From Blumeriella jaapii (Eukaryota; Ascomycota; Leotiomycetes; Helotiales; Drepanopezizaceae), in assembly GCA_009599575.1 (NCBI GenBank), contig VWND01000072.1:310001-374000 (forward strand): a stretch of 64,000 nucleotides of DNA, written 5' to 3'. The notes beneath the pieces were generated by a model. The model ran no database searches, was not told the origin of the DNA, and saw only the letters and a list, made by a program, of their open reading frames with translations. The translations under genes were made by a program, and so were the position numbers. This document shows, one piece after another, positions 24,780-37,859 of the stretch. Every line of letters begins with the position of its first letter. Positions within the stretch are counted from its first letter, which is position 1.

Positions 24780-27066
24780 GAATTAAAATGTTCGAAGTCG
24801 CGAATTTTATATACAATAGGCTGCGTTTATAAATCACGTAACTTAGCGCGAGGCCTAATAGCCGAAATGGTTCGTGCCCAAACCTTATTTTAATACCACC
24901 GGCAATTATATTATTAGCAATTATACTATTAGTAATCATACTATTAGCCAAGAGAAAATCGTAATAAATAGCAAATAATCGCTTATTCGAATATAAAAAA
25001 TTTATTATATTTATAAAAATAATTTCGAAAAAAATAAAAATAAAAAACGTAGAAAAGCGCGCCGATATTTTCGAAATATTTTTTATTCGGAAAAAAAAAT
25101 TATTCGCGTCGTTAGCAAAAAAGACACCGCGAATAAAAACAGCCGGAAATCGACGCCGAGTTATAAGTTTTAAATTAATTAATAAAAAACGCGACGACTT
25201 TACGAAATCAGATTTAAAAAACGCCGGCATTTCGAAAAAAAAAAATCCAAACGATTTTGAATTTGATTTTTCGAAATTAAATACGCAAATATTAAAAACG
25301 TTTGTTGCGTTAAAAACGTCGTACCGCTATCGCTAATATTTTAAATTTTAATAAAAATATTTAAAATCTCGACTATTATACGATTCGACCGAAAAAGTTT
25401 AAAAAAAAATATCGAAGTTATCGCGGAAAAAATTATACAAAAAATACAAAATTAAATTATTTTATTTAAAACTTTCGTTTTCGACGATAAAACGATTTAA
25501 AAGTTTTATTTCGATATTTTTATATAAAAATCAGATAAATCCGTTAGCTTTTTCTTTTTAGTTTCGAACGAAAATTAAATTAAGCTTTTTTCGGAAAATT
25601 GCAAATATAATACGTCGGAATAAATAAAAAAAACTTTTGAAAACGGTAATTCGTTTTTATTCGAATTTTTTTTCGTTAAAAAACTTCGATTTTTTAATTT
25701 CGTTTTTACGAATAATATTAACGCTAAAAAAAACGGCAAATTCTGTTATTTTTATATGCGTTATTACGCGGCGTACTGCGATTTAATTATAAAAGAAATT
25801 AATATTATCGGCTTCGCTGATCGATTCGTTATTATTAAAAATTCGGATTACGACGTGTTCGAAATTGATTTTAATAATTAATTTATATTCCGACGAAAAA
25901 CTGCGAAAATTATTTAAGCATATGCTAAAGCTTATTTAAAATACGCAAATTTTAAAATAAATTTTAAAATATTCAGCGCGATTATAAAACTCGATTAAAA
26001 CGTAAAAAAATAAAAGCAATAAGTATTTTTAAAAGCCGACTTTTTTGATTTTTCGACCGAAAATATATTTTAAAATTTATTTAAATTAAGCTGCGAATTC
26101 GTTAATTACGTAAGGTTTTATAACGGAAAAAACAAATTATTATTGTATTTTATAAAAAAAAAAATAGCTATATATAAATATTATTTCCGACTGGTCAAAA
26201 CCCAAAAAGCGCTTATAGCTTTTTTCGCTAATATGTTTTACAATTTTATTTAATAAGCTTTTAAAATACATCTCGGCTTTTACTTCGCTGTTTTAATTAT
26301 TCGAAACTTTGAAAACTGCCGTTTCGTAGCATATTTTAACGTTCCGATCGCTTTAAATCTCGCTGGTTCCGACCGTATTACAATTATAAAATTCGATATC
26401 GCCGATTTTTAAAAAAAGGAAAAAATCGAAGATTTTACCGACGCTATTTTCGATTACTACGTTTTATTTATATTCGCATACAATTCGAAAATAATCGAAG
26501 CTTATTTGCAATTATACCGCGACGCCAAGCTAATTAAAACTATTTAAAAAAGCCTAGCTTTTTCGTATTTTAGCGCGTTTAAAGCAATGGCCTCGGCTAT
26601 TTTATCGGACTACGAAACCGAAAACTACGAAATAGAAAATAAAATAATTTTTGTCAGCTTTTCGATTAAGCAAAAGATTTTCGTCAGATTCAGAACCTAA
26701 AAAACCGACGGCGTAATACTAATTTATTCGAATAATTATACGGCGCAAAAGTACAAAAACTATTTCGAAAACGATAATCCGATAAGCAATTTAATATTAT
26801 TTGTATTGCGGCGAAAGCAATTATAATATTTTCGGTGGTTTCGATTATAAACGATTATTTTCGAATTATTCCGTAAAATAGTTTTTTTTACAAATTTCGA
26901 AGCTTTTTCAAAAGTATTCGTCGATAAACAACCGTAATCCGACCTATTAGTTTTACGTAAAGCAAAAGCGTTAATCGGTTTTAATTACGACGAATTAGTC
27001 GATTATTTTTACGATTTTAATATAAAACTTTTTAGCGCTTTTTACAAAGCGTAAAACCACGTTTAA
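24513..27066 (+). mobile_element. Repeat family A, copy 4, left part
   Basis: Short-variant copy on the plus strand. It has a terminal repeat at 24513-24779, then the 180-bp leader also seen in copy 2, then the shared coding ghost. It is cut at 27066 by Gypsy-2 and resumes at 33467. The open frame 24775-25230 on the minus strand is antisense to the ghost and is not considered real. Without Gypsy-2 the copy would be about 3.2 kb. Confidence 0.75.
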
Positions 27067-27328
27067 TATGACGATCTAATCAGTCGGAGGGCTGGAAGAT
27101 CAGTTAACTGGTCGCCGTGTTCATATGGTATAAAACGAGCCTTTGGTTCTATAACAAAAATATTCACTTAGAATCAACAATTGCAAAAGGCAGAGGTTGC
27201 TAAAGAAAGAAAGCTTTATATATATAATAGTTTCCACAGTTGATAAGAAACCCATCAGAAAACCAGAAAGCTTGCAATTATACGTAGTTGCTGGGGTGAC
27301 GCGAAGGGCAAACGAGTAAATCGTCACA
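27067..27328 (-). repeat. Gypsy-2 3' LTR
   Basis: 262 bp, starts TATGACGATC (RIP form of TGTGACGATC) and ends TCGTCACA. Same length as its partner 33200-33461. Confidence 0.92.
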
Positions 27329-27571
27329 TTACTCCTCCGTCCGAAAAAAGCGCGCCCTCGAGCTTTTATCTATTAGTACGTCGCTATTCAAATGATCGTA
27401 CGAGTCCAAACCTTCGGAATACGCTTTTAGCCAATCTATAAGTTTTGCAAAAGGACCGGGAAGCTTCTTATGCGCCAAGTGAAAATCGCGCATTTTTAGG
27501 AGAGCGTATATAAAATCAGACGCGAGATACCACGTGAAATCTTTATTTAAGCCTATCCAAAAAGCTTTATA

Positions 27572-30500
27572 CTAAAGGGTTTTCCGCTGCATTCGATAAG
27601 CGATCAATTTTTCGATTTTGTATTTAAGCTTATTAATTATATTAATAAGTTTAGGGGTTGAGTTAATCTGACCTGGAAGCGCGTCGTTAGCTGCTTTACG
27701 CAGTCGACTAGCGTGAAAAACTAAATGTACGTTTATAATACTAGGAAGGTCTAGCTTAAAAGCGTTGTCGAAAATTTTGGCTACAACTTTGAAAGGGCCG
27801 TTTGTAAAGTTGTCGAGTTTGCGAAAGAGCCGGAAGATCGGAAATAAACGCATATCGAGCCATACGTAATCGCTAACGTTAAAATCGATCGCGCGGCGAG
27901 ACCTATTCGCATTCTTTTTTATTTTTTCGTAGGCTTGTTAAAAGTGCGATTTAGCGAAATTCTAAGCGTCGTAATGGCGGCGAGCGTACGCACGAGCTTC
28001 GTCTGCGTTTAATTTGTGTAAAAAATTAAAAGAGAGAAAAGTATCGAGCTTCCAGTTCCAATTGGTGTAAAAAGTATAACCGTGTACAATTTCAAAAAGT
28101 AAAAAGCCACCTAAACTTTCGTAAAAAAGAACCATTTGAGCGAAATCCATTATTAGGAAAAATTCGCTTCAATCGTTTTAATAAAAATTTACGAAAAATC
28201 GAAAGCGTTTTTGTAAGTATTAATTATAAATTTCGGTCTGACCGTCGGTTTCAGGATAAGCGGCTGTCGAAAGCTTCAATTGCGTACCGAATATTTTGTT
28301 TAATTCAGACCAGAAAATAAACTAATACTAAAAGCTACGATCGCTAATAATACTTTTTAAAAAGCCAAAATACCTGTACATATAAAATATATACAATTTA
28401 GCGAGGCTTCGAACATCGATATTTTTATGGCAGAGGATCGAAATAGCTTGCTTGGAAAAGCGATCTATTATTACGAATACGTTGTCGTAACCGTGTTTAT
28501 TTTTGTTAAAATTGCAAAAGTCTATTATAACGTACTTCCAAAAATGGTCAAAAACAGAAAAAAGCTGAAAAAAACCGGAGCGCTTATCTTTTGAAACAAA
28601 ACTTTTTCGATAAGCGTAACAGTTGCGATAATATTATTTTACAAAAGCTGTTATACCTCGCCAATAATATTAGTCCGAAAGCAATTGCATAGTTGCGAGC
28701 GTTGAAATAAGCGATAAAAATCTGGTCGTGCACTTTTCGTACAAAGGCCAGACGAAAATAATCGACGTTTGGTATTATTAAGCGACCGTAATATAATAGT
28801 AAATCGCGTTTAAATATATACGAAAACGAAGTATTATTATCGTCGTTCCTTTTCGTAGCGTTTCGTACAGCTTCTTTTCGAAAGGCCATTAGGCTGCTAG
28901 CTGTGCGATTAGCGTGAAAAAGCTGGTCAACGATACGAAGTGCGGGAAAAAAATCAGCTATTTCAACGATAAAAACAGCTGTTTCGGAGGCCGTGAAAGG
29001 TCGAAGTTTTTTAATTAAAAAGCGGTGATCGATCTGATTTGTTCGAAAAAGGATTTGCAGGCGCTAAATGCGTTTAAAAAAGTTTTAGCGATCGAATTCG
29101 CTCGTACGACGTATTAATGCGTCAGCCAAAAGGTTGTGTTTACCTGATTTATACGTAATAAAAAAGTTGTAGTCGGCGAGAAGCTCGGCCCAGCGTGCTT
29201 ATCGAGCGTTTAAAAGTTTGAAAGTTATAAAATACTTTAAAGCCTTATAATCAGTGATTATTTTAATCTGGTAAATTAAATTAGCTAGCTTAGCACGAAA
29301 GTTGCTTAAAGATCTCACGATTGCGAGCATTTTTTTATCGTATACGACGTAGTTTAGCTTTGCGAAAGCTATAATTTTGCTAAAATAAACGATTAGAAGC
29401 CAGTCGTCGCCATAAAGTTACGAAAGCACAAAAGCTACTACGCCGTCGGAAGCGTCAGTTTCTAATATGCAAGAAAAGTCTTGCCTGTAATATTATAGAA
29501 CTGATGTAATAATAAAAGCTAATATAAAAAGATCGAAACTTTCTTGACATTTAAAAATGAAATTAAAAGGAACGTTAACCTTGGTCAAATAAACCAAAAG
29601 CTTTGCAATTATACCGTAGTTTTTAATAAAACGTCGGTAAAAGTTACAAAAACCAAAGAAGCTTTGTATACTTTTTATAATAGTAAAAGGCTTTCAATGG
29701 ACGATCACGGAGACTTTTTCTGGGTCTACCTTTAGGCTTTTAATTAAAATAATAAAGCCTAGGTAACGGGTCCGAGTAACGTTGAATTTAGACTTCCGAA
29801 TATCGGCCTGTAATCCAGCGTTAGCAAGCTTTTAAAGCATTTTGCGAACGTGTATGGCGTGTTTCAAAAAGTCGAACGAATAAATAAAAATATTATTCAG
29901 ATATACAATGCAAAAATCGTTTAAATAATCGAAAAGAACGTCGTTTATATAGCGTTGGTAAGTTGCGAATCTATTAATAAAACCAAAAGGTAGCATTTTG
30001 CATTTATAAGCGCCGTAACGCGTACGAAACGTCGTTAGTTTTTTATTGGCGGGGTCCATTCGAATTCTGTGAAAGGCTTGACGAATATCGAGCTTCGTAA
30101 AGATTCGCGCTTCCGAGAAACGAGCAAAAGTTATCGATAAAAGGAAGAAAGTAGCGATCCTTACGAATGATATTATTAAAAGCTCGATAGTCGATACAAA
30201 AACGTAATAAACCGTCGGGTTTTTTAGCGAAAAGCATTAAAGCAGCGAAGAAAGCGGTGAAAAGTTCGATAAAGCTTTTATTAAGATTATTTTGCAAATA
30301 GATTTTAACAATCTCGAGCTTTGGAATCGACATTTTATATAAAAAAGTGTATTTCAGCTTTTTTTTATTTATAATAAGCTCGATCTTATGATCGTAAGGC
30401 CGATGAAAAGCTAGCTCGTTATTGGCGGCCTTAGAAAACACGTGTTCGAGGTTTTTATATTCCGGGGGAAAAGATTCGAAGAAAAGTTTATTCGAAATTA

Positions 30501-31041
30501 ACTTCGCTAAGCTGATTAAAAGGGTCGAAATCGATATTTTATTAGTCTTGAAACGTTCGAAAAAACTGTGAGATTGAATTTTAAGAAAAGTGTTATACGT
30601 AAAGTCGTCTAGTATTTTGTCGATTTCGTACAGAAAAGTTGAAAACATTTCAACTGCTTTTTTTCTGAAAATCAGCTTGAAAGCGTATGCAATAATTTGG
30701 CAGATAGAAATTAGGTAAGCAGTAAATTAAAAGACTCGTTTTCGAACTGATCGTTTAGAAGGTTTAAGAAATGGCTTGTTTGAATTATCGATTATATTAA
30801 ACTGAAAAGCTATCGCGGCGAAGACTTTTCTTCGGTTTTTAGTATAATTATTTTTCGTAAAACGAGAAAGCTGTTCTGACGAAAAAAAAAAAGAAAGAGA
30901 AGAAATAATAGAAAGGGAATCGGCAGCTTGGAAAAATAATGTAATTTCTTGTATTATTCCATTGGCGTCGCTATCGAAATTGGCACCGCGAATGAAATTC
31001 GACCTTTTCGCGCTTCGCATAGCGTCGTAAGTCTGCCACAA
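27572..31041 (-). pseudogene. Gypsy-2 pol remnant
   Basis: The same blocks as Gypsy-1 pol survive in longer pieces. RT N-terminal region is 30043-30648 with 'FAKKPDGLLRFCIDYRAF'. RT catalytic region is 29832-30059 with 'YLNNIFIYSFD', where the two catalytic Asp codons have become Asn (YLDD to YLNN). Integrase zinc-binding region is 28584-28889 with 'YYGRLIIPNVD' and 'KVHDQI'. C-terminal domain is 27572-27853 with 'VHLVFHASRLRKA'. Stops and frame interruptions make it non-functional. G-to-A changes in the YLDD box fit RIP. Confidence 0.83.
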
Positions 31042-31377
31042 TTGGTTAAAGTTTTTATTACGTTTTACAGCGTCGTTTTAATGGCGAGATTAAATCTTTC
31101 GGAAATGCAAATAAGAAACTTTAATACAACGAGCGTAAAAGGTTGTGGGAGGGTAAGATTTCGGCTAATAAAGCTTGCGTTTATTACAATTTAATAAAAC
31201 TTGGTGTTCGGCCAACCAAACTCTTTTTAAAATCATATTATAATTTCCGAGGTTAATAATTAAGAAAAAAGTAAACGATTATATTCGATTATTAATAATA
31301 AGATTAAAAAGCGTAAAATATGTGATTGAATGGCCACGAGCTCTATTATACCTTACAAGAAAAAAAGCCGGAAAAGA

Positions 31378-33199
31378 TTAAATTAAAAGTTTTAAAAAGA
31401 AAAAAAAGAATTTGATCAGCGCCGAATCGATCAACGCGTAACCGTTCGCTCTAAAGTCGGCGAGCGCTTTTATTTTGTACGAAAGGCTATTTTTGATAAG
31501 TGTAACGGGGATTATTAGTGAATCGCCATCAAAAAGCTTCCGAACGTCAAAGTAACGTATATCGCGCAACACGCCTAAGAAAAAAGCTTTGCTTAGGCCT
31601 GGGCGTTTCCTCGACTGACGGAAAAGCCTTCAACTTTCTCATATGCGTTTTGGAAGTCGTTTGGAAAGGGGTTTTCGTTTTTACTACCATTATCGGAGAG
31701 CGAATTTTCGGCCGGTTCGACCTCGTTTACATCTACCAGCCTAAAAGAGCCTTTGGGTGGAACCGAGGATCGGCCCGTAAAAAGTCTTGCAAATTGGCCT
31801 TTCTAAACTCTCTAATGTAAAGTAAAAAACGAGCGTTGTCGTTGGTCCGATCGAAAAGGAAAAACGCCAAAAGGGGCGTTCTAGCGTGGAAAAGAAGAAA
31901 AAAACAGGGGGCTGAAGAAAAACCTGTGAAGCATTTAGACGATTCTCGTACGTACGATTTGACTCGTAGTATACTTTGGTTAAAAATCTACCATTTTAAT
32001 AAATGATAGACTTGGTAAAGCGACTCGCGTATAAAGTTCGTTTAGCCAACTGATCTTGTTTTTTTTGTCGAACGGCGATAAGCCAATTTTTAAAAGTCGT
32101 TGTACGCGCCTATTCCAAGTGCAGCTTTTCCCGTAGACGCCTTGGTATTTTATCGCGAAAAGCGTTTCGAAGCTGTTTGTCAGTCCGTATTTGAGCGTTC
32201 GCTGCGAAAGTAAAAAATCGCAGGTAAAAGCGCTAAAAATCGTCGTACGTATTTATTGCAAACATTTTAAATTCGTTTTCCGCTTTTTGAACGTTTAAAA
32301 AGTCGGCCAGGAAATCGGCGACCTTTTTCATTAATTTTTCGAGAAGTGTAAAATCGGAACGGTTCAAAATACGAAAGGTCAGGAACTCTTTTGCTACGTC
32401 TTCGATTTGATCGAATATGTAATTTTTGCGAAATCGATCGCTAGCGAAATAGTCGTAGTAAAGTTCGAGGTTGTCGAAAACTTTAATTTCTTAATAGCGT
32501 GCTTTGTAATCTTTACTATTATTTAGTTTAAACTCAAGGTTCGGAACGCGCTTTATACGAGCTAATCGAAAGTCAGCAGATAAATAGAAATTATAGCGTT
32601 TAAAAAGCGCGCTAAGGTTTTGGCCGTTATAAAAAAATCCAAAAAGAGTTCGCGAAAAGCGTGGAAGTTGGTTTGCAACGTCTGTTGGTTAAAATGAAAC
32701 GTTGCGAAGAAAAGCAGCAGATTCGCGACTGGCAAAAGCACGTTCGATAGATTCTACCAAACGCTCTAATTAAAAGGTTTGTCGCAGTCGTATAATCTCC
32801 AGAAGTTATCGTTCACGCTTTTGCGCTTTCTTCAGTTGATTTTGCAAAAGTCTTAACTAAATGCTCTTAACGCTAGGTTGCAAAAAAAAAGTGGCAAGCG
32901 AAATGATTAACGCTCTGTCTTTTCCTTTGTTTTTTTTTCCTCGGAGGAAGGACTGTTTTTCAAAAAAAAAAGCTTCTGAGAAAGGCTGCTTCTTCGCTAA
33001 TTGAAAAAAGAAAGATTGTAATATAATAGCAAGAGCTGAAAAGCTTTGCTGAAAGAAAGATCGTTGAACAGATGCTATCCTTCGCGAAATGCGGAAATAA
33101 GCCTTTTTACGACCGGTCGATCACTTTGATATGACCCGTAAGAAATTCGAAAGGAAAAATAGTTTACGCCGTCGCCAGCGTAAAAAAAGTTGTTAATAA
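31378..33199 (-). pseudogene. Gypsy-2 protease and gag remnant
   Basis: 31378-31572 is the protease block with 'ALADFRANGYALIDSALI', the degraded active-site loop. 31600-33199 is collinear with the Gypsy-1 gag region (16330-17955) and has no intact frame. Confidence 0.6.
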
Positions 33200-33461
33200 T
33201 ATAACGATTTAATTAGTCGAAAAGCTGAGAGATTAGTCAACTGGTCGCCGTGTTCATATAATATAAAACAAGCCTTTGGTTTTGTAACAAAAATATTCAT
33301 TTAAAATCAACAACTGCAAAAAGCAAAGGTTGCTAAAAAGAAAGAACTTTATATACATAATAGTCTCCACAATTAATAAGAGACCCACCAGGAGACCAGG
33401 GAGCTTGCAACTATACGTAGTTGCTGGGGTGACGCGAGGGGCAAACGAGTGAATCGTCACA
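33200..33461 (-). repeat. Gypsy-2 5' LTR
   Basis: 262 bp, starts TATAACGATT and ends TCGTCACA, followed directly by the TTTAA target duplication. Confidence 0.92.
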
Positions 33462-34113
33462 TTTAAAAGCTGAAATTTATTATTTACGAAGAAAAATCGT
33501 AGAAAGCATTCGTCGCGGCGATATTTAATAATATTATCGACGAAAAAGCTATTAAAACGTTCGTAAATTTAAACGATATTTCGACTAATATTTTATTAAA
33601 TTATTTTTTAAAAAAACAAAGTAAACAAAATAATTTAAACGATAAGCGAAACGCTACTTTTCCGCAGAAGCCAATAGCAAAAAGGCTAAAAACGGGTTAA
33701 AAGACCGAAAGAATATAAAATTAAAAAGTTCGGTTTTTAATTAATTGGTTTTTAGATTATATAAAATAAATTAAATTGCATTTATTAAAGTTACGTTTTT
33801 TTTTGGTCGTAGTCAGAAACGATTACGTATATTATTTGAAACAGAATATAAAACGGTAATACTTTGTATTAATAAAAATTAATAATTTTATTTATAATCG
33901 AAACATAAACCTTTTCGAAACCTTCTGCTATTAATTATTTTCAACAGGTATAAAAGCAAAGCATTTTTTTAAATAATATTATAAGCACGCAGTTTAATTT
34001 ATACCTTCACTTATTCTTTTTTTCCTTTCTTCAGTCTCTTCTAGGGATTCCCTAGCCTATCTTACCCACCGATATGTGGCCGTATCAGTCTGGTTTTCCT
34101 ACCTACTTTTACA
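33462..34113 (+). mobile_element. Repeat family A, copy 4, right part with terminal repeat 33847-34113
   Basis: Resumes the coding ghost exactly where 27066 stops and ends with a well-preserved 267-bp terminal repeat (33847-34113, ending CCTACTTTTACA). The coding ghost ends with a Lys-rich, Asn-rich tail around 33600-33700, also seen in copies 1-3. Confidence 0.78.
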
Positions 34114-35119
34114 GTAATATTTAACAAATTCAAGTTTTATTTCTCGAAGCGTAAAAATCCAAATCTTATAATTAAATTAAAACTTTAAAAAACCGTAGAA
34201 TTTATCGAAAACGCGGAAAACGAAAAAGCTTAAAACGCTGAATATCAAATACTAGCGGACGGTTTTAATAACGGCGCAAACCAGCAAAACTCGATATGCT
34301 AAAAAAAAAGTAATACAAAAAAAAAGCTATTATTATAAAACGAGCAACTTCCAGATTTTACAAAAGAAAATAAAAGTTCTTTTTTATCGAAGCCGCTATT
34401 AAAACCAAAATTTATTTCAGGCTTTTTTAATAAATTTCCAAAGCTTACGGTAAAAAAAAAAAAAACATTTTAATACTAATAAATTTAAATATTTTAAAAA
34501 AAAAGCTAAATCCTCGAAAATAAAAAACCCAATAAAAATCGAAGCGATCGAGCCTTTTTTTACGATCGATTCAAACGTTTAAAGCTCGGAAATGATAATC
34601 TTTTATAAAAGCTTTTTCGACAAAGCTATTACCGACCAATTTTAATTTTTAAAATTAATTATTAATCGAAAATATACAAAACATATTCGAAATATTTTGA
34701 CCGACGCGATAAAAGCGTTAAAAAGTTATAAAAATTAAAAAAAAATAACAAATTAATAAAGCTTATTATTGCAAAACAAAATAAAACGGAGCAAAACTTT
34801 AGAAAATTTTCCGGCGCGGATATAAAAATGGTTTTATACGAAAAAGCGCGCAATTTAATCTTTCAAATTATAATTAAAAGCTATCGCCCGGCAGATCAGG
34901 CGTCAAATCGATTTAAAATAAAATAGCTATCTAAACGCTTGCTTTTAAAAACTTTTTCAAAGCTGACTATTAAAAAAGAGGTATTATTTAAAAAAAATAA
35001 AAAAAACAAATCGAAGTTTCCGATAAGCGATAAAAAGCAGCTAATTTTAAAAATTGCTAAACGAAATCGTACAAATTTTATTTTATATTAGCCGGATAAA
35101 TCGGAAATATACGCTACGG

Positions 35120-36420
35120 TATACGAAATCTTTTAACTAATAGCTTTATTCATTAAATAATAAATCGACGAATTCGTTTATACGTTTTAAACAAACGAAC
35201 CGATTTAAATAAATAAAAAAAATTTCTAAACTATTTACGCAATAATAGCGGCTTCGATAAAAGAAAAATCGGTAAAAAATATTTAACTTTCCGACCAAAA
35301 ATAATATCGGAATAACTTACCGAAGGTTTTAAGAAACTAAAACGAATTAAACCACCAGATAAAAAAGCAATTTAAAAAAAAAGCAAAAACCGAAATTAAA
35401 AACTTAAAAACCAGAAAATGCTAAAAGATTATTAAAAAAAATAAAATCATAAAGCTTATTTTATTTAAATAAATTTTTATATACAAAACAAACAGCTTAA
35501 GCGAATTGCAGTAATGCAAATCGAAACTAATCGTAAAAAAAAACTTTTAAAACGAAGCTTTAATCTTTTTTATATACGCAGCTATATTCGCAGCCCGTTT
35601 TTTCCGAACGATTATAACGCTAGCGGCTTATTTCGATTTGAAAATTAAACAATTCGATATAATTAATATATTCGTTAATACAAAACGAAATTTCAAAAAT
35701 AAGCTAATTACGTATTATCTGCCTGATAAATTCAAATAACCAAATATAATAATACAGCTAAACCGAGCTTTATATAAATTAAAAAACTTTTTAATTTTAT
35801 AATATAGCGAATTCGCTAATATTTTAAAAAAGCTAAAGCTCGAATTAATAAGCGAAAAGCTTTATATATTCGCTAACGAAATACGAAGCGTATACGTAGC
35901 GTTTTACGTCGACGATATTTAAATTTTATACCACGTTTTTTATTCGTTAAAAGCCGACGAAATTATTTTCGGTCTAAAAAAAGCTTACGAATTTACGAAT
36001 ATAAAAAATCTGAATTACTTTTTCGGAATTCGTATTTTACGAAACAAACAAAAAAAAAAAATCTTTCTGCTTTACGACTTGTATATCGAAAAGATCGCTA
36101 CGAAATTTAATATATGCAAAAAGCGCTTTTTAAATACGCTTTTTCCAATCTGCGAATTTATTAAAAACCCAAGCGTAGCCACGCTTTCGCAAATCAAAAA
36201 GTATTAAAAAAAAATCGGTTTAATTTTGTATACGGCTATTATGCTTCGACCCGACGTAGCTTTCGCAGCTTTTCAGCTTTTTTATTTTTTTACTAATTTA
36301 AATCTTTAATATTTCGAAGCAATTAATTAAACGCTTCGATATTTCTACGAAACGAAATTTTTAAAAATCGTTTATAATCGGAAAAAGCGGAAAAACTAAT
36401 TAATAATTTTCACCGACGCT
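35120..36420 (+). pseudogene. Copia reverse transcriptase (RVT_2-type) remnant
   Basis: The frame is open apart from scattered stops. Diagnostic blocks, in order: 'LAAYFDLKI' followed by 'QFDIINIFVN' (family: 'EIEQMDVKTAFLN'), 'ITYYLPDKF', 'LNRALYKLK', and the catalytic 'VAFYVDDI' (intact YVDD) near 35900. Then come 'NYFFGIRILRN' and the 'MLRPDVAFA' block near 36245 that leads into RNase H. The catalytic Asp pair survives, but upstream and downstream stops exclude function. Confidence 0.85.
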
Positions 36421-37859
36421 TTTTTTTCGCCGACGACTCAAAAACTCGAAAATCTTTTTAGAATTATATTTTTTTTTTTTTTCGGAAATGCTATTTTATA
36501 AAAGATTATACGATAAAATACAATTACTATTTTTTTTATTAAAACGGAACTATTTGCTTATATAACGACCGTAAAAAAGATAATAGCATTTTAACGTTTT
36601 TTTAAAAAGCTTCGATTCGATATTATTTCTAAATAAAACGTATATTGCGATAACCAGTAAACGATTAAATTAATCGTAAAAAACAAAAAAAAAATTTTTA
36701 CGAAGCTTCGCTACGTCGATATAAGCAATATATAAATTCGCTAAAAATACTAAAATAAAAAGTTCAAAATTATATATTTTTTAATAAATAAAATACACGC
36801 AAACGGTTTTATTAAAAATCTGATTCGATAAAAACACGAAAGTTTCGTTAAACTTTTTAATTTACGAAATTCTCGAAGTTTTGTCGAAAAACTCGACTAA
36901 TCGAACTGAAAAGCTTGCATTTTGCAAGCGTATATTTATTTAAACAAACTTTTATTAAAATTTAAAACAGCAAAAACTATTTTTTAAGCAAAAAAAATCC
37001 GAACCTTTCGCAAATTCAAAAATTCAAAACCAGACCGTTTAGCTTTGCAAAAAATCAAAAATATAACCCGTTAAAATAACAATCCGCGTCCGACGCTTCG
37101 CGATAATCAAATCTAAAATAAACTTTTCGATAAGCTTTTTAAAAATAATTGCCGCCGGCTATGCAGCCGAAGCATTTCCTTTTTTTGCGAAGCTTTATCA
37201 AGCTGAAAACCAAAAACGTTTGGCAAAAAGTCGCCGCGAAATTTTTTTTTTAGATTTTCAAAAACGAAAGTATTTTTTAATAGGTCGTAGCCAGGCTTTA
37301 TTTCGCCAGCACGTAAAACAAGCGTAAAAGTTTCTATTCGAAAAACAAAAATTTAAAAAACCTTATAAGCCGCGGCGAGCTTCGCGTTAATAATACGCTT
37401 TATAATTATTAATTTTGTTTTTAAATTACGATCGATTTAAAAGTTTATTTTTTTGCATTTTTAAAGCCGTTTTAACCGTAAAATAAAAAATAACCGTTAT
37501 ATTTTAAAAATCGATTAGCAAAAACGATAAAGTTTTTCGATAAAACTAACTGTTTTAATAATTTTATTAATCCGAGCTTTAAAAACGAAAAACCACGCAG
37601 CTAAAACGTTCGCGTCGGCCGAAATATACGACGTGTTAATTGCGTAGCATCGATAGCAACGAATTTCAGCCAAATTCGATAAGTAATCGTAATTTAAATT
37701 TTCAGTTGCTTCGCGAACAATATAAATTATATAAAAAATAAAATTAAAAAACTCAAAAATAACAGATTTTCTGGCCTTAATACGAGCGCGTTTTAAAAAA
37801 CGATTATCGTCGTTATTTTTATTTTCAATCTTTTCGCTTTAATAATCCCCGGCCGCTTT

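Larger units (their letters stand above)
27067..33461 (-). mobile_element. Gypsy-2: Ty3/Gypsy LTR retrotransposon nested in family A copy 4
   Basis: 6395 bp with two 262-bp LTRs (27067-27328 and 33200-33461). It is the same family as Gypsy-1 but less mutated. It is flanked by an exact TTTAA duplication (27062-27066 and 33462-33466). Removing the element and one TTTAA restores the junction sequence seen uninterrupted at about 3033 and 6159 in copies 1 and 2. Next to the 3' LTR, on the coding strand, is a purine-rich tract (GGACGGAGGAGTAA, about 27329-27342), the likely polypurine tract. A TGGCGACGGCGTAAAC segment (33162-33177, minus strand) near the 5' LTR could be a primer-binding site; this is weak because of a 22-bp gap. 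Confidence 0.93.

Noticed and set aside
1..34113. Starship giant element
   Set aside because: No tyrosine-recombinase captain (DUF3435) or other known Starship accessory domain could be recognised in the degraded frames.
24513..34113. Family A copy 4 as an LTR retrotransposon
   Set aside because: Its two terminal repeats are in opposite orientation and no RT was found; not fully excluded because the left repeat is seen in one copy only.
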